Positions 26,094-34,800 of a DNA stretch of 64,000 nt are shown in pieces (within the stretch, counting starts at the first letter, position 1; every line of letters starts with the position of its first letter). The DNA comes from G963665925 sp050596425 (lineage in GTDB: Bacteria > Bacillota > Clostridia > Peptostreptococcales > Acidaminobacteraceae): the NCBI RefSeq assembly GCF_050596425.1, contig NZ_CP192292.1:3720001-3784000 (forward strand), in the 5' to 3' direction. The notes below the pieces were generated by a model. That model worked only from the letters and a program-made list of their open reading frames with translations, ran no database searches and was not told the origin of the DNA. The position numbers were made by a program, and so were the translations under genes.

Positions 26094-26817
26094 GCTCCTC
26101 TAATTTTCCTTTTAATAGTGCCTTAGAATTAACAGGTGAAACCAGTTCATTATATCCCTCAAATGGATTTAGTATTAAATCTACTGAACCAGTTCTTTTG
26201 GCATGTGTAAGTTCTATGGCTTGCTGGGGTGTAACAGATAAATAAACTTCATATGGGGATGAACTTGACCCTTTTTTTGATTGGTCAATATCAAACACTT
26301 CAATGTGTTGAGCCAACATAAGTGAATATGTATTTTTTGAATCTGACAATGTAAATACAATGTCTACATAATCTCCTTTATTAACTTTTTCACTCAAATT
26401 TGGCCCTTTATCTATCATGATTGACACTAGTCTTTTTTCTTTTTTTAGGAAATAACTGTCATTAACACTACCATTGCTGTTCAGAACACCCTCCTCAATT
26501 AGCTCTTTCTTTGATCCATGTATCACATTATCCGTGGATAATACTGCACTGGCTTCAATATCCTTTACAGCAATAATGACTTCATTTTCTTTGATGCCAT
26601 TAAGAGCTCTAGCAAATAGAAGTTTTTTATCTTTCTCTCTAATGCCTATCTTTTTTATCGATTTCATTTCAACAACAGTTTTCTGCGATATATTAGACGT
26701 AACAATGTACACATCAGCCTCTTGTTTCAAACTCAGCAAATAATTATTAACACTAAATGCAATTACCACTGAAAGTATCAGGGTTAGAACGATTTTTACA
26801 ACTGTAATTTTAGACAC
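26077..26817 (-). CDS. cpaB: CpaB/RcpC-like SAF-domain protein
   Basis: A 246-residue protein with an N-terminal membrane anchor (VLTLILSVVIAFSVNNYLL), then a SAF domain (TVVEMKSIKKIGI) and a CpaB C-terminal part (MIDKGPNLSEKVNKGDYVDIVFTL). In Tad systems it guides pilus assembly across the envelope. No secretin is encoded nearby, as expected for a cell without an outer membrane. Confidence 0.75.
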   Translation of the reverse strand: MSKITVVKIVLTLILSVVIAFSVNNYLLSLKQEADVYIVTSNISQKTVVEMKSIKKIGIREKDKKLLFARALNGIKENEVIIAVKDIEASAVLSTDNVIHGSKKELIEEGVLNSNGSVNDSYFLKKEKRLVSIMIDKGPNLSEKVNKGDYVDIVFTLSDSKNTYSLMLAQHIEVFDIDQSKKGSSSSPYEVYLSVTPQQAIELTHAKRTGSVDLILNPFEGYNELVSPVNSKALLKGKLEERELYE

Positions 26818-26855
26818 TGCATTTCTCCAATCATTATTCTAAATAGCCTTAAGCT

Positions 26856-27638
26856 CTACCACTTACCATCATAGAACTTAATTCCACTTAGTTTTTCACC
26901 TGATGAACCTTTTATCCAAACAACTATGGAAACACTATCTTGAATTTTACTGCTATAAGTCGTACCGCAAATTTTATAAGTTTGAGCACCCATGTCATAT
27001 CGATTTTCTGTAATTTCTATGTCGTTTAATACGCCATAGTTATATTTCACATTTTCAAGATATTCCACAAATTGATCTCTGGTACCATTTTGTTTTAGGG
27101 ACTCACTACCGTTATTGAATATCTCTATAAACTCACTATCATTGTATTTTTTCAAAATTTTTTTTGTCGCTTTTTCTAACGCATTTTTCTTAGAATAAGG
27201 CAAAGTAGAAACATTTTTATTTAGAGTATCGAGACTTTCACCATTTATGTATAATTTGCTTATTTTGTTATCACCTTGTTTGAATACTATAAGATACTCA
27301 TATTGGACCTGGCTAAAATTCACATTGTAACTGTAACTAATATGTGGTTCATCTTTAATCATAAAAAAAGATGCCTTATCGAATTTTACACTGATCATAT
27401 CACCGCTTTTTAAAGATACTGCTCTTGATTTATTCTGGCCATTTTTGTACAAGTTCTCACTAATATATGACTCACAACTCAAGTCATCTTCACTAAAAAA
27501 AGATTTTATTATTTTCTGCGACACATACCTTTGCTCTATTGTTTCATAATCATAAACCTGTGAAAGCAGAGCTAATAATATTAAAACTGAAACAAGGAGT
27601 GACAGGTGCATAAAACGTCTCACTTCAGTCTTAATCAT
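26856..27638 (-). CDS. Membrane-anchored protein of unknown function in the Tad locus
   Basis: Unrecognised. One N-terminal membrane segment (HLSLLVSVLILLALLSQV), then about 225 exported residues of mixed beta/alpha character, ending VVWIKGSSGEKLSGIKFYDGKW. Two similar-looking halves suggest tandem NTF2-like folds as in TcpC/TraC-type conjugation proteins, but this is only a hint. It overlaps the upstream small membrane protein gene by 8 bases and lies 38 bases from cpaB, so it belongs to the Tad transcript. Confidence 0.6.
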   Translation of the reverse strand: MIKTEVRRFMHLSLLVSVLILLALLSQVYDYETIEQRYVSQKIIKSFFSEDDLSCESYISENLYKNGQNKSRAVSLKSGDMISVKFDKASFFMIKDEPHISYSYNVNFSQVQYEYLIVFKQGDNKISKLYINGESLDTLNKNVSTLPYSKKNALEKATKKILKKYNDSEFIEIFNNGSESLKQNGTRDQFVEYLENVKYNYGVLNDIEITENRYDMGAQTYKICGTTYSSKIQDSVSIVVWIKGSSGEKLSGIKFYDGKW

Positions 27639-27990
27639 AGCGCGCCTCCCACCATTTCCTTATTCCGATTAGGAAAAAGTAATACAACAGTATAATGCCT
27701 AAAAATACATATTCTTTCATGTAAATAAAATATGAGAAAAACAATATATTCATACATATACTAAAAAAAATGATTCCTTTTGCTTTGCAATTCTCATACC
27801 TTGTCCCCAGTTTATTGGACAAATGCTTTTCTACCTCTTTGGAAATCTTGGTACAAACCACTAAAGCTACTGCCAACGAGATAAATACATTCACACCATA
27901 AAAATTCATAAACCTTAAAATCAAAAATGAAAGAGAGGCTAAATTTATTACAACTATCAATTTAAGAGTTTTAATACTTCCACTATCCAT
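27631..27990 (-). CDS. Small membrane protein, first gene of the Tad locus
   Basis: A 119-residue protein with four hydrophobic segments (about 10-28, 30-47, 72-88, 93-110). No recognised family. GGGG is present before the ATG but the ribosome site is weak. As the first gene of a tightly packed minus-strand series it probably belongs to the Tad operon, perhaps as a partner of the next protein. Confidence 0.55.
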   Translation of the reverse strand: MDSGSIKTLKLIVVINLASLSFLILRFMNFYGVNVFISLAVALVVCTKISKEVEKHLSNKLGTRYENCKAKGIIFFSICMNILFFSYFIYMKEYVFLGIILLYYFFLIGIRKWWEARYD

Positions 27991-28423
27991 ATGAACCCCA
28001 TTAATTATAATTCGATTTTTTTCAAAAACATTAGCTATACAAAACAGTATTTACTTAATATTACAAAATTGATTTTATTGATTAGCAATTACTATTATAC
28101 TCGTAATTGTATATAAAAAAATTTCCACTTATGTCATTTAAAAGCCCACTTATGATATTAATTTCTTTTTTTTGTAAATTACCCTTCTTCGATTTACTTT
28201 ACTGAAGTGATTTAGTGCAAGAATGATCTGTCCATATTAAGGATTAACTAGGTATATAGTCGGTATGAAAATCGACCCCATAGCTATTTTTTTGAATAAT
28301 TATATATTTGTTGTTTGAACAATAGCGAATACAAACTAGACTAGGCTTCATTTTTCTATCCATATTTCTTATAAATCGTTCGCCTTGAAATTGTGATTAA
28401 CATCAATTGGAAATTTGATTCAA
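27991..28423. other. AT-rich region upstream of the Tad operon
   Basis: About 430 bases without a gene. Very AT-rich and presumably holds the Tad promoter for the minus strand; a TATAAT (plus ATTATA near 28092) is present but its -35 is poor. I see no riboswitch or clear operator. Confidence 0.45.
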
Positions 28424-28452
28424 AACAAAAAAACCCCCGCTTAGCGGGGGTT
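28424..28452 (-). terminator. Terminator of the 68-residue gene
   Basis: ACCCCCGC/GCGGGGGT stem (28433-28440 with 28444-28451), loop TTA, followed on the minus strand by seven T. Confidence 0.9.
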
Positions 28453-28467
28453 CCATGTTTATAATTA

Positions 28468-28674
28468 TTATCTATTCATTGATCGATCAGCATAGTAGTC
28501 AAATCCGTTCAACTCATCTGTGTGATCAATTTTTGTACGATATGTGATTCTATGTTTTTCAACACTTCTGTGGCCTTTTTTATCGTTGCGAATCTTGAGA
28601 TCCGATTCTTCTTTCGCCGATTTGTCTACCACCTTGCTGCCTAACATTAAGAAAGGAATATTAGGTTTTCTCAT
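28468..28674 (-). CDS. Small basic protein of unknown function (68 residues)
   Basis: Unrecognised, hydrophilic, rich in Lys, Arg and Asp, without signal peptide. Support for a real gene: GGAGGCGAG at proper distance before the ATG and a strong terminator directly after the stop. Its upstream region has a CTTTTGCTT/AAGCAAAAG inverted repeat (28696-28704 with 28731-28739) that may form in the leader. It stands between the tRNA genes and the AT-rich Tad region. Confidence 0.6.
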   Translation of the reverse strand: MRKPNIPFLMLGSKVVDKSAKEESDLKIRNDKKGHRSVEKHRITYRTKIDHTDELNGFDYYADRSMNR

Positions 28675-28766
28675 AAACTCGCCTCCATTTCAGTTCTTTT
28701 GCTTTTGTATTTATATATACATATATACCCAAGCAAAAGGAAATTATAGAGGTGAATTTGGACAAG

Positions 28767-28798
28767 GCAAAACCTCGCCGGTGTGGTCACCAACGAGG
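28767..28798 (-). terminator. Terminator of the tRNA transcript
   Basis: CCTCG...CGAGG (28773-28777 with 28794-28798), extended inward by TGGTG/CACC pairs, followed on the minus strand by TTTT; located just after tRNA-Arg. Confidence 0.75.
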
Positions 28799-28809
28799 CC
28801 CTGTCATAA

Positions 28810-28886
28810 TGGTGCGCCGTAAGGGATTCGAACCCCTGGCCTTCTGATTCGTAGTCAGACACTCTATCCAGCTGAGCTAACGGCGC
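28810..28886 (-). tRNA. tRNA-Arg(ACG)
   Basis: Full cloverleaf on the minus strand: acceptor GCGCCGT/ACGGCGC, D-arm TAGCTCAGCTGGATAGAG, anticodon stem TCTGA/TCAGA with loop CTACGAA (anticodon ACG, read as ICG), T-arm with GGTTCGAATCC, encoded CCA end. Confidence 0.95.
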
Positions 28887-28977
28887 TAAAATCTATTTAT
28901 TTAAAGACTCTATTGGTCACATGGTCATTGACTCATCTGCCAAAGAAATCTGTTAAACGCATACTTAAAAGTTTAAG

Positions 28978-29053
28978 TGGTGCCCAGAGGCGGAATCGAA
29001 CCACCGACACGGGGATTTTCAGTCCCCTGCTCTACCGACTGAGCTATCTGGGC
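28978..29053 (-). tRNA. tRNA-Phe(GAA)
   Basis: Acceptor GCCCAGA with its complement, D-arm TAGCTCAGTCGGTAGAGC, anticodon stem GGGGA/TCCCC with loop CTGAAAA (anticodon GAA), T-arm GGTTCGATTCC, encoded CCA. It is first in the two-tRNA transcript. Confidence 0.95.
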
Positions 29054-29093
29054 AAACCTGCGTTTAAGTCGGTTCAAGAACCGGACAAGAACA

Positions 29094-29122
29094 ATTATAC
29101 GCAGTTCACATTTCCAAGTCAA
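29094..29122 (-). promoter_or_regulatory. Vegetative promoter of the tRNA-Phe/tRNA-Arg transcript
   Basis: Minus strand TTGACT (29117-29122), 17-bp spacer, TATAAT (29094-29099), about 40 bases before tRNA-Phe. Confidence 0.85.
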
Positions 29123-29217
29123 TACTTTTTTTGAAGTCCATTAAATTCAGAATATTAAAGCTGGGTTAAGGACTTGCAAACACAAGATTGTACTCGTTAA
29201 AAAACAATGTTCTCCAC

Positions 29218-30096
29218 TTACATATTGTTGTAAATTTGCTCGAGTTCCTCTTTTGTAAAATTATAATATGTGTTGCAGAAATGACAGTGAAGTTCCGCTT
29301 TTCCATCTTCATCTATCATGGCCTTAAGCTCATCTTTGCCAACACTGATAAGAGCCCCTTCAATGCGTTCTCTTGAACAGTCACACTTGTAAGCGACTTC
29401 TGTTTCTTCTGTCACTTGAACATCAAACTGATTTAGAGCCATTTCCATAATTTCTGGACCTGTCATGCCATCTTCAATAAGCTGTGATACTGGAAGAAGA
29501 ACACGAATGGATGTTTCTATCTTATCTAGGACTTCATCAGAGGCATTTGGCAGAGGCTGAATGAAAATACCGCCAGCTGCAGCCACAGACCCCTTTTCTT
29601 TGTCAAAAGACACACCTAGGGATATCACCGAAGGCTGTTGCTCTGATTTCATGTAGTACATGGCCAAATCTTCAGCAATTTCACCTGTCACAAGTTCTGA
29701 CTGTCCTACAAATGGATCTTTTAGGCCCATATCTCTTACGACAGTAAGCTGTCCAGCTCCTAAAGAACCTCCAACATCAATTTTACCATCTGCCCTAGGT
29801 GGCAGAACTGCATCTGGGTTGCTTGTATAAGCCTTCACGTTGCCATTACTCCACGCCACAGCAAGTATATTCTCAACAATACCGTCCCCCTTAAAGCTCA
29901 GGGTTAGCTTGTCTGTATCGTTCTTCATCATTTTTCCCATAATAGACGCTGCTGTTAAAACACGACCAAGACCTGCTGCTGCAAGTGGTGTTGCATTATG
30001 TTTTACACGGGCTTCTTCAACCATATCTGTTGAAATCGCTACAAAAATTCTCGTTGAGTAGTCTGATGTAATACCAGAGTATATTTTTCCGTTCAT
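29218..30096 (-). CDS. hslO: Redox-regulated chaperone Hsp33
   Basis: A 292-residue Hsp33. The C-terminal zinc switch is visible as CDCSRERIEG followed about 30 residues later by CHFC; oxidation of these cysteines releases zinc and activates the holdase in the cytosol. The N-terminal domain has ARVKHNATPLAAAGLGRVLTAA and GQLTVVRDMGLKDPFVGQ. Length fits the family. The start has AGGAGG upstream. It is the last of four genes on the minus strand after the methyltransferase, with a 71-base gap. Confidence 0.95.
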   Translation of the reverse strand: MNGKIYSGITSDYSTRIFVAISTDMVEEARVKHNATPLAAAGLGRVLTAASIMGKMMKNDTDKLTLSFKGDGIVENILAVAWSNGNVKAYTSNPDAVLPPRADGKIDVGGSLGAGQLTVVRDMGLKDPFVGQSELVTGEIAEDLAMYYMKSEQQPSVISLGVSFDKEKGSVAAAGGIFIQPLPNASDEVLDKIETSIRVLLPVSQLIEDGMTGPEIMEMALNQFDVQVTEETEVAYKCDCSRERIEGALISVGKDELKAMIDEDGKAELHCHFCNTYYNFTKEELEQIYNNM

Positions 30097-30167
30097 GTTT
30101 TCCTCCTGCTTATGATTTATCTAACTGATCGACCTGCAAATATTCACGCCCAACAGTCCCACGCCTA

Positions 30168-30911
30168 TTAGAGGGCCTGGAGTATGAATAGGGCACGTTC
30201 TGAAGTGGTGTGCAGATCATTCAATGTGTCGCCATCTAAAACCTCTAAACATTTAAAACCCTCTGGAACACAAGTCAAAATCTCTTCTTTTTCGTAAGCC
30301 TTCAAATGATGGCTTTCAAAATGTCTTTCAAACAATTCATCCTCAGATTCTAAAAATAGGGTCATGTCAAACTGAAGGGTTTTGCCCAATGGGTCATACT
30401 CGTTTTCCCATATAAAAGCTATATCTTCATGTGACTCTGCAAAGGTATTTTTTCCTAAAACATGCTGCATTTTATAAGATGTGCTGATGTCAAACACAAA
30501 AAAACCACCTGGTTTTAATACATTTTGCACACTTTTAAAAAATGACTTTAAATCAGATGGTGTCATCAAGTAGTTGACACCATCAAAATAACTTATTACA
30601 GCGTCAAACTTATCTTTAATGGCAATCTGCCTCATATCCATTAAGAGGTACCTAACCTTTAGTTCCTGGTCTAGGGCATTCTCTTGGGCATGAACCAGCA
30701 TTTCCTCTGATAAATCAACACCTGTCATAACATAGTTCTTTTTTGCCAACCTGTTGGTCATGGCCCCTGTTCCACAGGCACAATCCAGTATACGGACAGG
30801 TTTCTTATCATATTTACTGAATATTTTTTCCAGATCTTCAACCCATGCATCATATGGCACATGGTCCATAATCTGATCATACACATAGGCAAGCCCTGAG
30901 TACTTGTCCAT
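30168..30911 (-). CDS. Class I SAM-dependent methyltransferase
   Basis: A 247-residue methyltransferase with motif I ILDCACGTGAMTNRLAKK, acidic motif II at GVDLSEEML, and a VISYFDGVNYL motif IV region. It resembles the YqeM/Methyltransf_25 group commonly found in Firmicutes beside housekeeping genes. Substrate is unknown. It is 21 bases after the CPBP protease gene and probably cotranscribed with it. Confidence 0.8.
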   Translation of the reverse strand: MDKYSGLAYVYDQIMDHVPYDAWVEDLEKIFSKYDKKPVRILDCACGTGAMTNRLAKKNYVMTGVDLSEEMLVHAQENALDQELKVRYLLMDMRQIAIKDKFDAVISYFDGVNYLMTPSDLKSFFKSVQNVLKPGGFFVFDISTSYKMQHVLGKNTFAESHEDIAFIWENEYDPLGKTLQFDMTLFLESEDELFERHFESHHLKAYEKEEILTCVPEGFKCLEVLDGDTLNDLHTTSERALFILQAL

Positions 30912-30932
30912 ACAAACACGTCCTTTAATCTA

Positions 30933-32036
30933 TTATCCAATATAATTTAAATGCATATGAACATACCAGCCATAAATAAGAATCACACCAAGCCACGGCA
31001 AATAATGGACCCATTTTTGTCTTGATTGAACGGGATCGTTCCACACCTTGACCAAATTTTGCGGATTGAGTCTCTTAAGTTTAGCCAGTTCTATATTCTT
31101 AACCTCTTGCATAGCCTCATCTTCAGGACCTTTAAGAGCCTCTGTCCGAATGGCAGCCACTGAACCATTATATTGGCTTAGAACCAAATAATCAACACCC
31201 CTAATTCTAAACTTTGTGTTCTCTTCAAAATTGTTTATATCGTTTCTCAGAGCTTTAATCAGTCTTAGAATCACGTACCATAGACCACCCGCCACAACAA
31301 GGAGAAATGCCAGGGTCATTAAAAGCTGGGATGAATCATTTAGGGAGGCTTGTTGGGTCTCTTCCATCATTTCACTACTTGAAGCCAAACTCCCCAAATA
31401 GCCTAGTATAACAGCCGTTCCATTGTTGGCAGCATGGGCGACGACCCCAGCCCATATGGAGTCTGTCAGTTGAACCAGATATCCAAAGACAATACCAAGC
31501 ACAATAGGCCCCAATAAATTTTGCATATTGAAATGGAAGACACCAAATAAAACAGCTGATAAAATGACGCCCCACTTCTTATTTATGCTTGATTCAAAGG
31601 CATTTAACATCATACCTCTAAAGAAAAATTCCTCACATAGACCTGCAGATAAAGATATTAAGAACATATATAGAGTGAGTTCTCCGAGATTTGTCGCTGT
31701 AGGAATAGGCGGAATCAAAACCTTGTCCACCAGACTTAAGAAATAAATTGTCAAGGTATTGACAAAAGCGACTGTCGGCAAGAGTGCCCACGCAATCCCA
31801 ACGATGATCATTACATGTTTAAAGGGCAGCTTGTTAAGTCGAAGTGCCTTTTTCATATCAATCTTGCGCAGGTATCCCACCAAAAGAACCGGTGCTAAAA
31901 CCAGAAGATATTCCGTGATGAATATTCCGCTCACAAACGACCTTCCCTGAACGTATGCCCCCACTGTCATGAACACAAAGGCCATGACCATATAGGTCAA
32001 GTTGGCTTCTAGAACGGAGTAGCATTTCTTCATCAT
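30933..32036 (-). CDS. CPBP-family intramembrane metalloprotease
   Basis: A 367-residue polytopic protein of the CAAX-protease/bacteriocin-processing (Abi) family. The three motifs are present: EEFFFRG (Glu135, Glu136, Arg140), FGVFHFN (His168) and GVVAHAANNG. A cytosolic region of about 90 residues near the C-terminus precedes a last membrane segment. Such proteins cleave membrane-embedded substrates; the target here is unknown. The start overlaps the M20 gene stop (ATGA). Confidence 0.85.
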   Translation of the reverse strand: MMKKCYSVLEANLTYMVMAFVFMTVGAYVQGRSFVSGIFITEYLLVLAPVLLVGYLRKIDMKKALRLNKLPFKHVMIIVGIAWALLPTVAFVNTLTIYFLSLVDKVLIPPIPTATNLGELTLYMFLISLSAGLCEEFFFRGMMLNAFESSINKKWGVILSAVLFGVFHFNMQNLLGPIVLGIVFGYLVQLTDSIWAGVVAHAANNGTAVILGYLGSLASSSEMMEETQQASLNDSSQLLMTLAFLLVVAGGLWYVILRLIKALRNDINNFEENTKFRIRGVDYLVLSQYNGSVAAIRTEALKGPEDEAMQEVKNIELAKLKRLNPQNLVKVWNDPVQSRQKWVHYLPWLGVILIYGWYVHMHLNYIG

Positions 32037-33205
32037 GGGCGTTCTCCTTTCATATAGCCCCTGTGAACAAGGACATTTTTATAGGCCTGAACCCCATTTA
32101 ATAGGGTTTCTTCATCAAAATTGAATTTGGCATTGTGAAGCGGGAAAACAAAACCCTTTTGCTCGCTTCTTGTCCCAACAAAGAAAAATATTCCAGGCAC
32201 CACCTTTTGATAGTATGAAAAATCTTCTGCAATCATTTGTGGGGCAATTTCCTCCACCACTTCCTTGTTGGCCTCCATAAAACTCTCAGTCAATTCTTCA
32301 TCATTGACAACAGGGGGATACATGGTCCTTAAGTCGTAGTCGATATGACAGTTATAGGCGATTTCCGTTGCCTTCATGTGTCTTTCCATTGCTTCAAATA
32401 TTGACGCGAACACAGCTTCATCAAAGGCTCTTACAGTGCCTTCAAGCCTAACCTTTTCTGCAATAATGTTGCGTCTTTCGCCACCCTCCATGCGTCCAAT
32501 TGTAAGAACTGCCGGATCTATAGGACAGATTTCACGACTTACAATGGTCTGCAATCTTTGAATGAGATCAGCTGCAATGACAATGGCATCTGTTCCCTTA
32601 TGTGGAAGAGCACCATGTCCACTCTTTCCAGTAATATCAATGTCAAACTCACCCGTCTGCGCCATAAGAGGTCCTGATCTCAGGGCAATCTTGCCCTCCT
32701 CCACTTCTGGGTAAAGGTGAAGACCATAGACCTCTTTGACCCCATATGTGTCAAAAATGCCTTCATTAACGAGAGGCTCAGCTCCCCCTGGTCCTTCCTC
32801 TGCTGGTTGGAAAATGAAGAGTATATTGGCCTTTAGTTTTGATCTTTCTTCACTCATATGCTTTGCAAATATAAGCAGAGTTGCCATATGACCATCATGG
32901 CCACAGCCATGCATGAATCCATCATTTTCTGATTTAAAAGCCAGCCCTGTTTCCTCTTTCATGCTCAAGGCATCCATGTCACTCCGAAAGGCAATGGTTG
33001 GCAGGCTTTTATCACATTCCAAGTACCCTAGAACCCCTGTCTCGACAAGGCCTGTCTTTACAGATATCCCATAAGATTTAAGCGTTTTAGCCACGTACTC
33101 CGCTGTTCTTTTTTCTTCAAAACCAGCCTCTGGCATTTTATGTAGATTTCTTCTATGATTTTTTATTTCTTCCTTATATACACTTATACTTTGATCTATT
33201 TTCAT
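32033..33205 (-). CDS. M20D-type amidohydrolase, candidate N-acetyl-diaminopimelate deacetylase
   Basis: A 390-residue M20D peptidase-family protein (YkuR/hippurate hydrolase type). Metal-site motifs are GCGHDGHMATLL, AEEGPGGAEP and a late HNAKF histidine; AFRSDMDALSMKEETG lies near the N-terminus. The family removes acyl groups from amino acids. The divergent neighbour is asd-dapA-dapB-dapH, and the acetylase branch of diaminopimelate synthesis needs just such a deacetylase, so that role is attractive but inferred. It leads the operon with the CPBP protease, methyltransferase and hslO. Confidence 0.8.
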   Translation of the reverse strand: MKIDQSISVYKEEIKNHRRNLHKMPEAGFEEKRTAEYVAKTLKSYGISVKTGLVETGVLGYLECDKSLPTIAFRSDMDALSMKEETGLAFKSENDGFMHGCGHDGHMATLLIFAKHMSEERSKLKANILFIFQPAEEGPGGAEPLVNEGIFDTYGVKEVYGLHLYPEVEEGKIALRSGPLMAQTGEFDIDITGKSGHGALPHKGTDAIVIAADLIQRLQTIVSREICPIDPAVLTIGRMEGGERRNIIAEKVRLEGTVRAFDEAVFASIFEAMERHMKATEIAYNCHIDYDLRTMYPPVVNDEELTESFMEANKEVVEEIAPQMIAEDFSYYQKVVPGIFFFVGTRSEQKGFVFPLHNAKFNFDEETLLNGVQAYKNVLVHRGYMKGERP

Positions 33206-33302
33206 TTTGCACCCTCACCTTAATTATTTATGGCCCTAGCAAGTTCTAAGAACTTTTCAAAGGGCTCTTCATTAATTTATATGCACACTTGAATCTGCTC
33301 AT

Positions 33303-33331
33303 ATTATATAAGAATCTATAGGCACCTTCAA
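33303..33331 (-). promoter_or_regulatory. Promoter of the M20 operon
   Basis: Minus strand TTGAAG (33326-33331), 17-bp spacer, TATAAT (33303-33308), about 100 bases before the M20 start. Confidence 0.65.
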
Positions 33332-33385
33332 ACATTGATTGTCCCCTTATCCAAATCGTAACCCCATAGTGGTGGTCTTTTTATA

Positions 33386-33414
33386 TTGATATAGAACCTG
33401 ATAGATGTTAATAT
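33386..33414 (+). promoter_or_regulatory. Candidate promoter of the asd-dap operon
   Basis: TTGATA (33386-33391), 17-bp spacer, TAATAT (33409-33414). It would give a leader of about 240 bases before asd. Confidence 0.5.
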
Positions 33415-33658
33415 ATTAGATAATTTAGGACTGGACATACAAGATGTGTGTTTAAATATGCAACTGATACAGTTTCAAATCAGTCATAGATTAGCCTGAA
33501 CAGTTATCATGGGCTCAAATATAGTTTCCATGAAGGGTTCAGCACAACTTAATATTGATATGATGTCTTGCATTTGAGGGAATGTATCTGGCGCTGTTAT
33601 ACAATAACAGCAACAGACAAGTCGAGTGACAGTAAACTTATCGCTTTGGAGGTTCAAT
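33415..33658 (+). other. Long leader region of the asd-dap operon
   Basis: No gene. It can fold: CTGAAC...GTTCAG enclosing CATGG...CCATG (about 33492-33540), and a perfect GCTGTTA/TAACAGC hairpin near 33593-33612. I looked for the lysine riboswitch core and did not find it. The region may be a regulatory leader of another kind. Confidence 0.4.
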
Positions 33659-34654
33659 ATGAAAAAAGTAAATGTTGCCATTGTTGGCGCAACTGGTAAG
33701 GTTGGTCGTACTTTTCTAAAAGTACTTGAAGAACGCGACTTTCCTTATGAAAATCTCTATTGCTTTTCTTCTGCAAAGTCAGCTGGCGAAATAGTAACAT
33801 GCAAGGGCCAGGAATACACAGTGGAAGAACTGACAGAAAACTCGTTCGACCGTGACATCGATATCGCTTTATTCTCTGCTGGTGGTGGTGTAAGTGAAAA
33901 ATTCGCACCTATCGCTGCAGAAAAAGGTGTTGTCGTGGTGGACAACAGCAGTACTTTCCGTATGGATGAAAACGTACCTCTTGTGGTGCCGGAAGTCAAT
34001 CCTGAGGAAATCTTTAACCACAAAGGCATTATTGCCAACCCAAATTGCTCGACCATCCAAGCCATGGTCGCTCTAAAACCGCTTCAAGATGCTTATGGTC
34101 TTAAGCGCGTTGTCTTCTCGACATACCAGGCTGTTTCTGGTTCTGGTGTTAAAGGTGTGAGAGACCTTGAAGAAGGCATTAAGGGCAACCAGCTGATGGA
34201 AGCATATCCACATCCAATATCAAAGAACTGCCTGCCTCATATTGATGTTTTCATGGATAATGGTTATACAAAAGAAGAAATGAAAATGATCAATGAGACT
34301 AAAAAGATCTTAAAAGATGACTCAATCAGAGTTACAGCAACATGTGTACGTGTTCCAATCTTTGATAGCCACAGTGAATCCATCAACGTGGAGTTTGAAA
34401 AGTCCTTTGAACTAGAGGATGTCTTTAAACTATTCAATGAAATGGAAGGCATCGTGGTACAAGATGATCCGGCGAACAATCTTTATCCCCTAGCTGATAC
34501 AGCAGCAGGGCTTGATGAAGTCTTTGTAGGCCGTATTCGAAGAGATGAGTCCCTTGATAACGGACTAAACTTCTGGTGCGTAGCAGACAACATCCGTAAG
34601 GGTGCTGCCACAAATGCTGTTCAAATTGCTGAAGTCCTTGTAGAAAAGATGTAG
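33659..34654 (+). CDS. asd: Aspartate-semialdehyde dehydrogenase
   Basis: About 331 residues. Reduces aspartyl phosphate to aspartate semialdehyde, the branch point to lysine, methionine and threonine. NADP-binding GATGKVGRTFL at the N-terminus, catalytic cysteine C130 in NPNCSTIQ, and AVSGSGVKGVRDLE downstream. Eleven extra in-frame codons precede this ATG, but GGAGG is eight bases before it. First gene of asd-dapA-dapB-dapH, with 146 bases to dapA. Confidence 0.95.
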   Translation: MKKVNVAIVGATGKVGRTFLKVLEERDFPYENLYCFSSAKSAGEIVTCKGQEYTVEELTENSFDRDIDIALFSAGGGVSEKFAPIAAEKGVVVVDNSSTFRMDENVPLVVPEVNPEEIFNHKGIIANPNCSTIQAMVALKPLQDAYGLKRVVFSTYQAVSGSGVKGVRDLEEGIKGNQLMEAYPHPISKNCLPHIDVFMDNGYTKEEMKMINETKKILKDDSIRVTATCVRVPIFDSHSESINVEFEKSFELEDVFKLFNEMEGIVVQDDPANNLYPLADTAAGLDEVFVGRIRRDESLDNGLNFWCVADNIRKGAATNAVQIAEVLVEKM

Positions 34655-34800
34655 GGCATAGGACTTTGTGCTAAACTAATACTAAGTCTTATTTAAGATT
34701 TGAATTCAGTTACTTTTGATAATTGTTAACTTACAGGGCTGTGCTTTTGAGTGAGAGGTACAGCCCGTGAGTTCGTATGTATAGGAGAAAGGGTGAAGGT

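Noticed and set aside
13300..29060. Integrative element with attachment sites at the tRNA genes
   Set aside because: No integrase, and no copy of a tRNA 3' end was seen at the far side of the AT-rich region.
33415..33658. Lysine riboswitch upstream of asd
   Set aside because: The conserved core blocks are not present in the leader.
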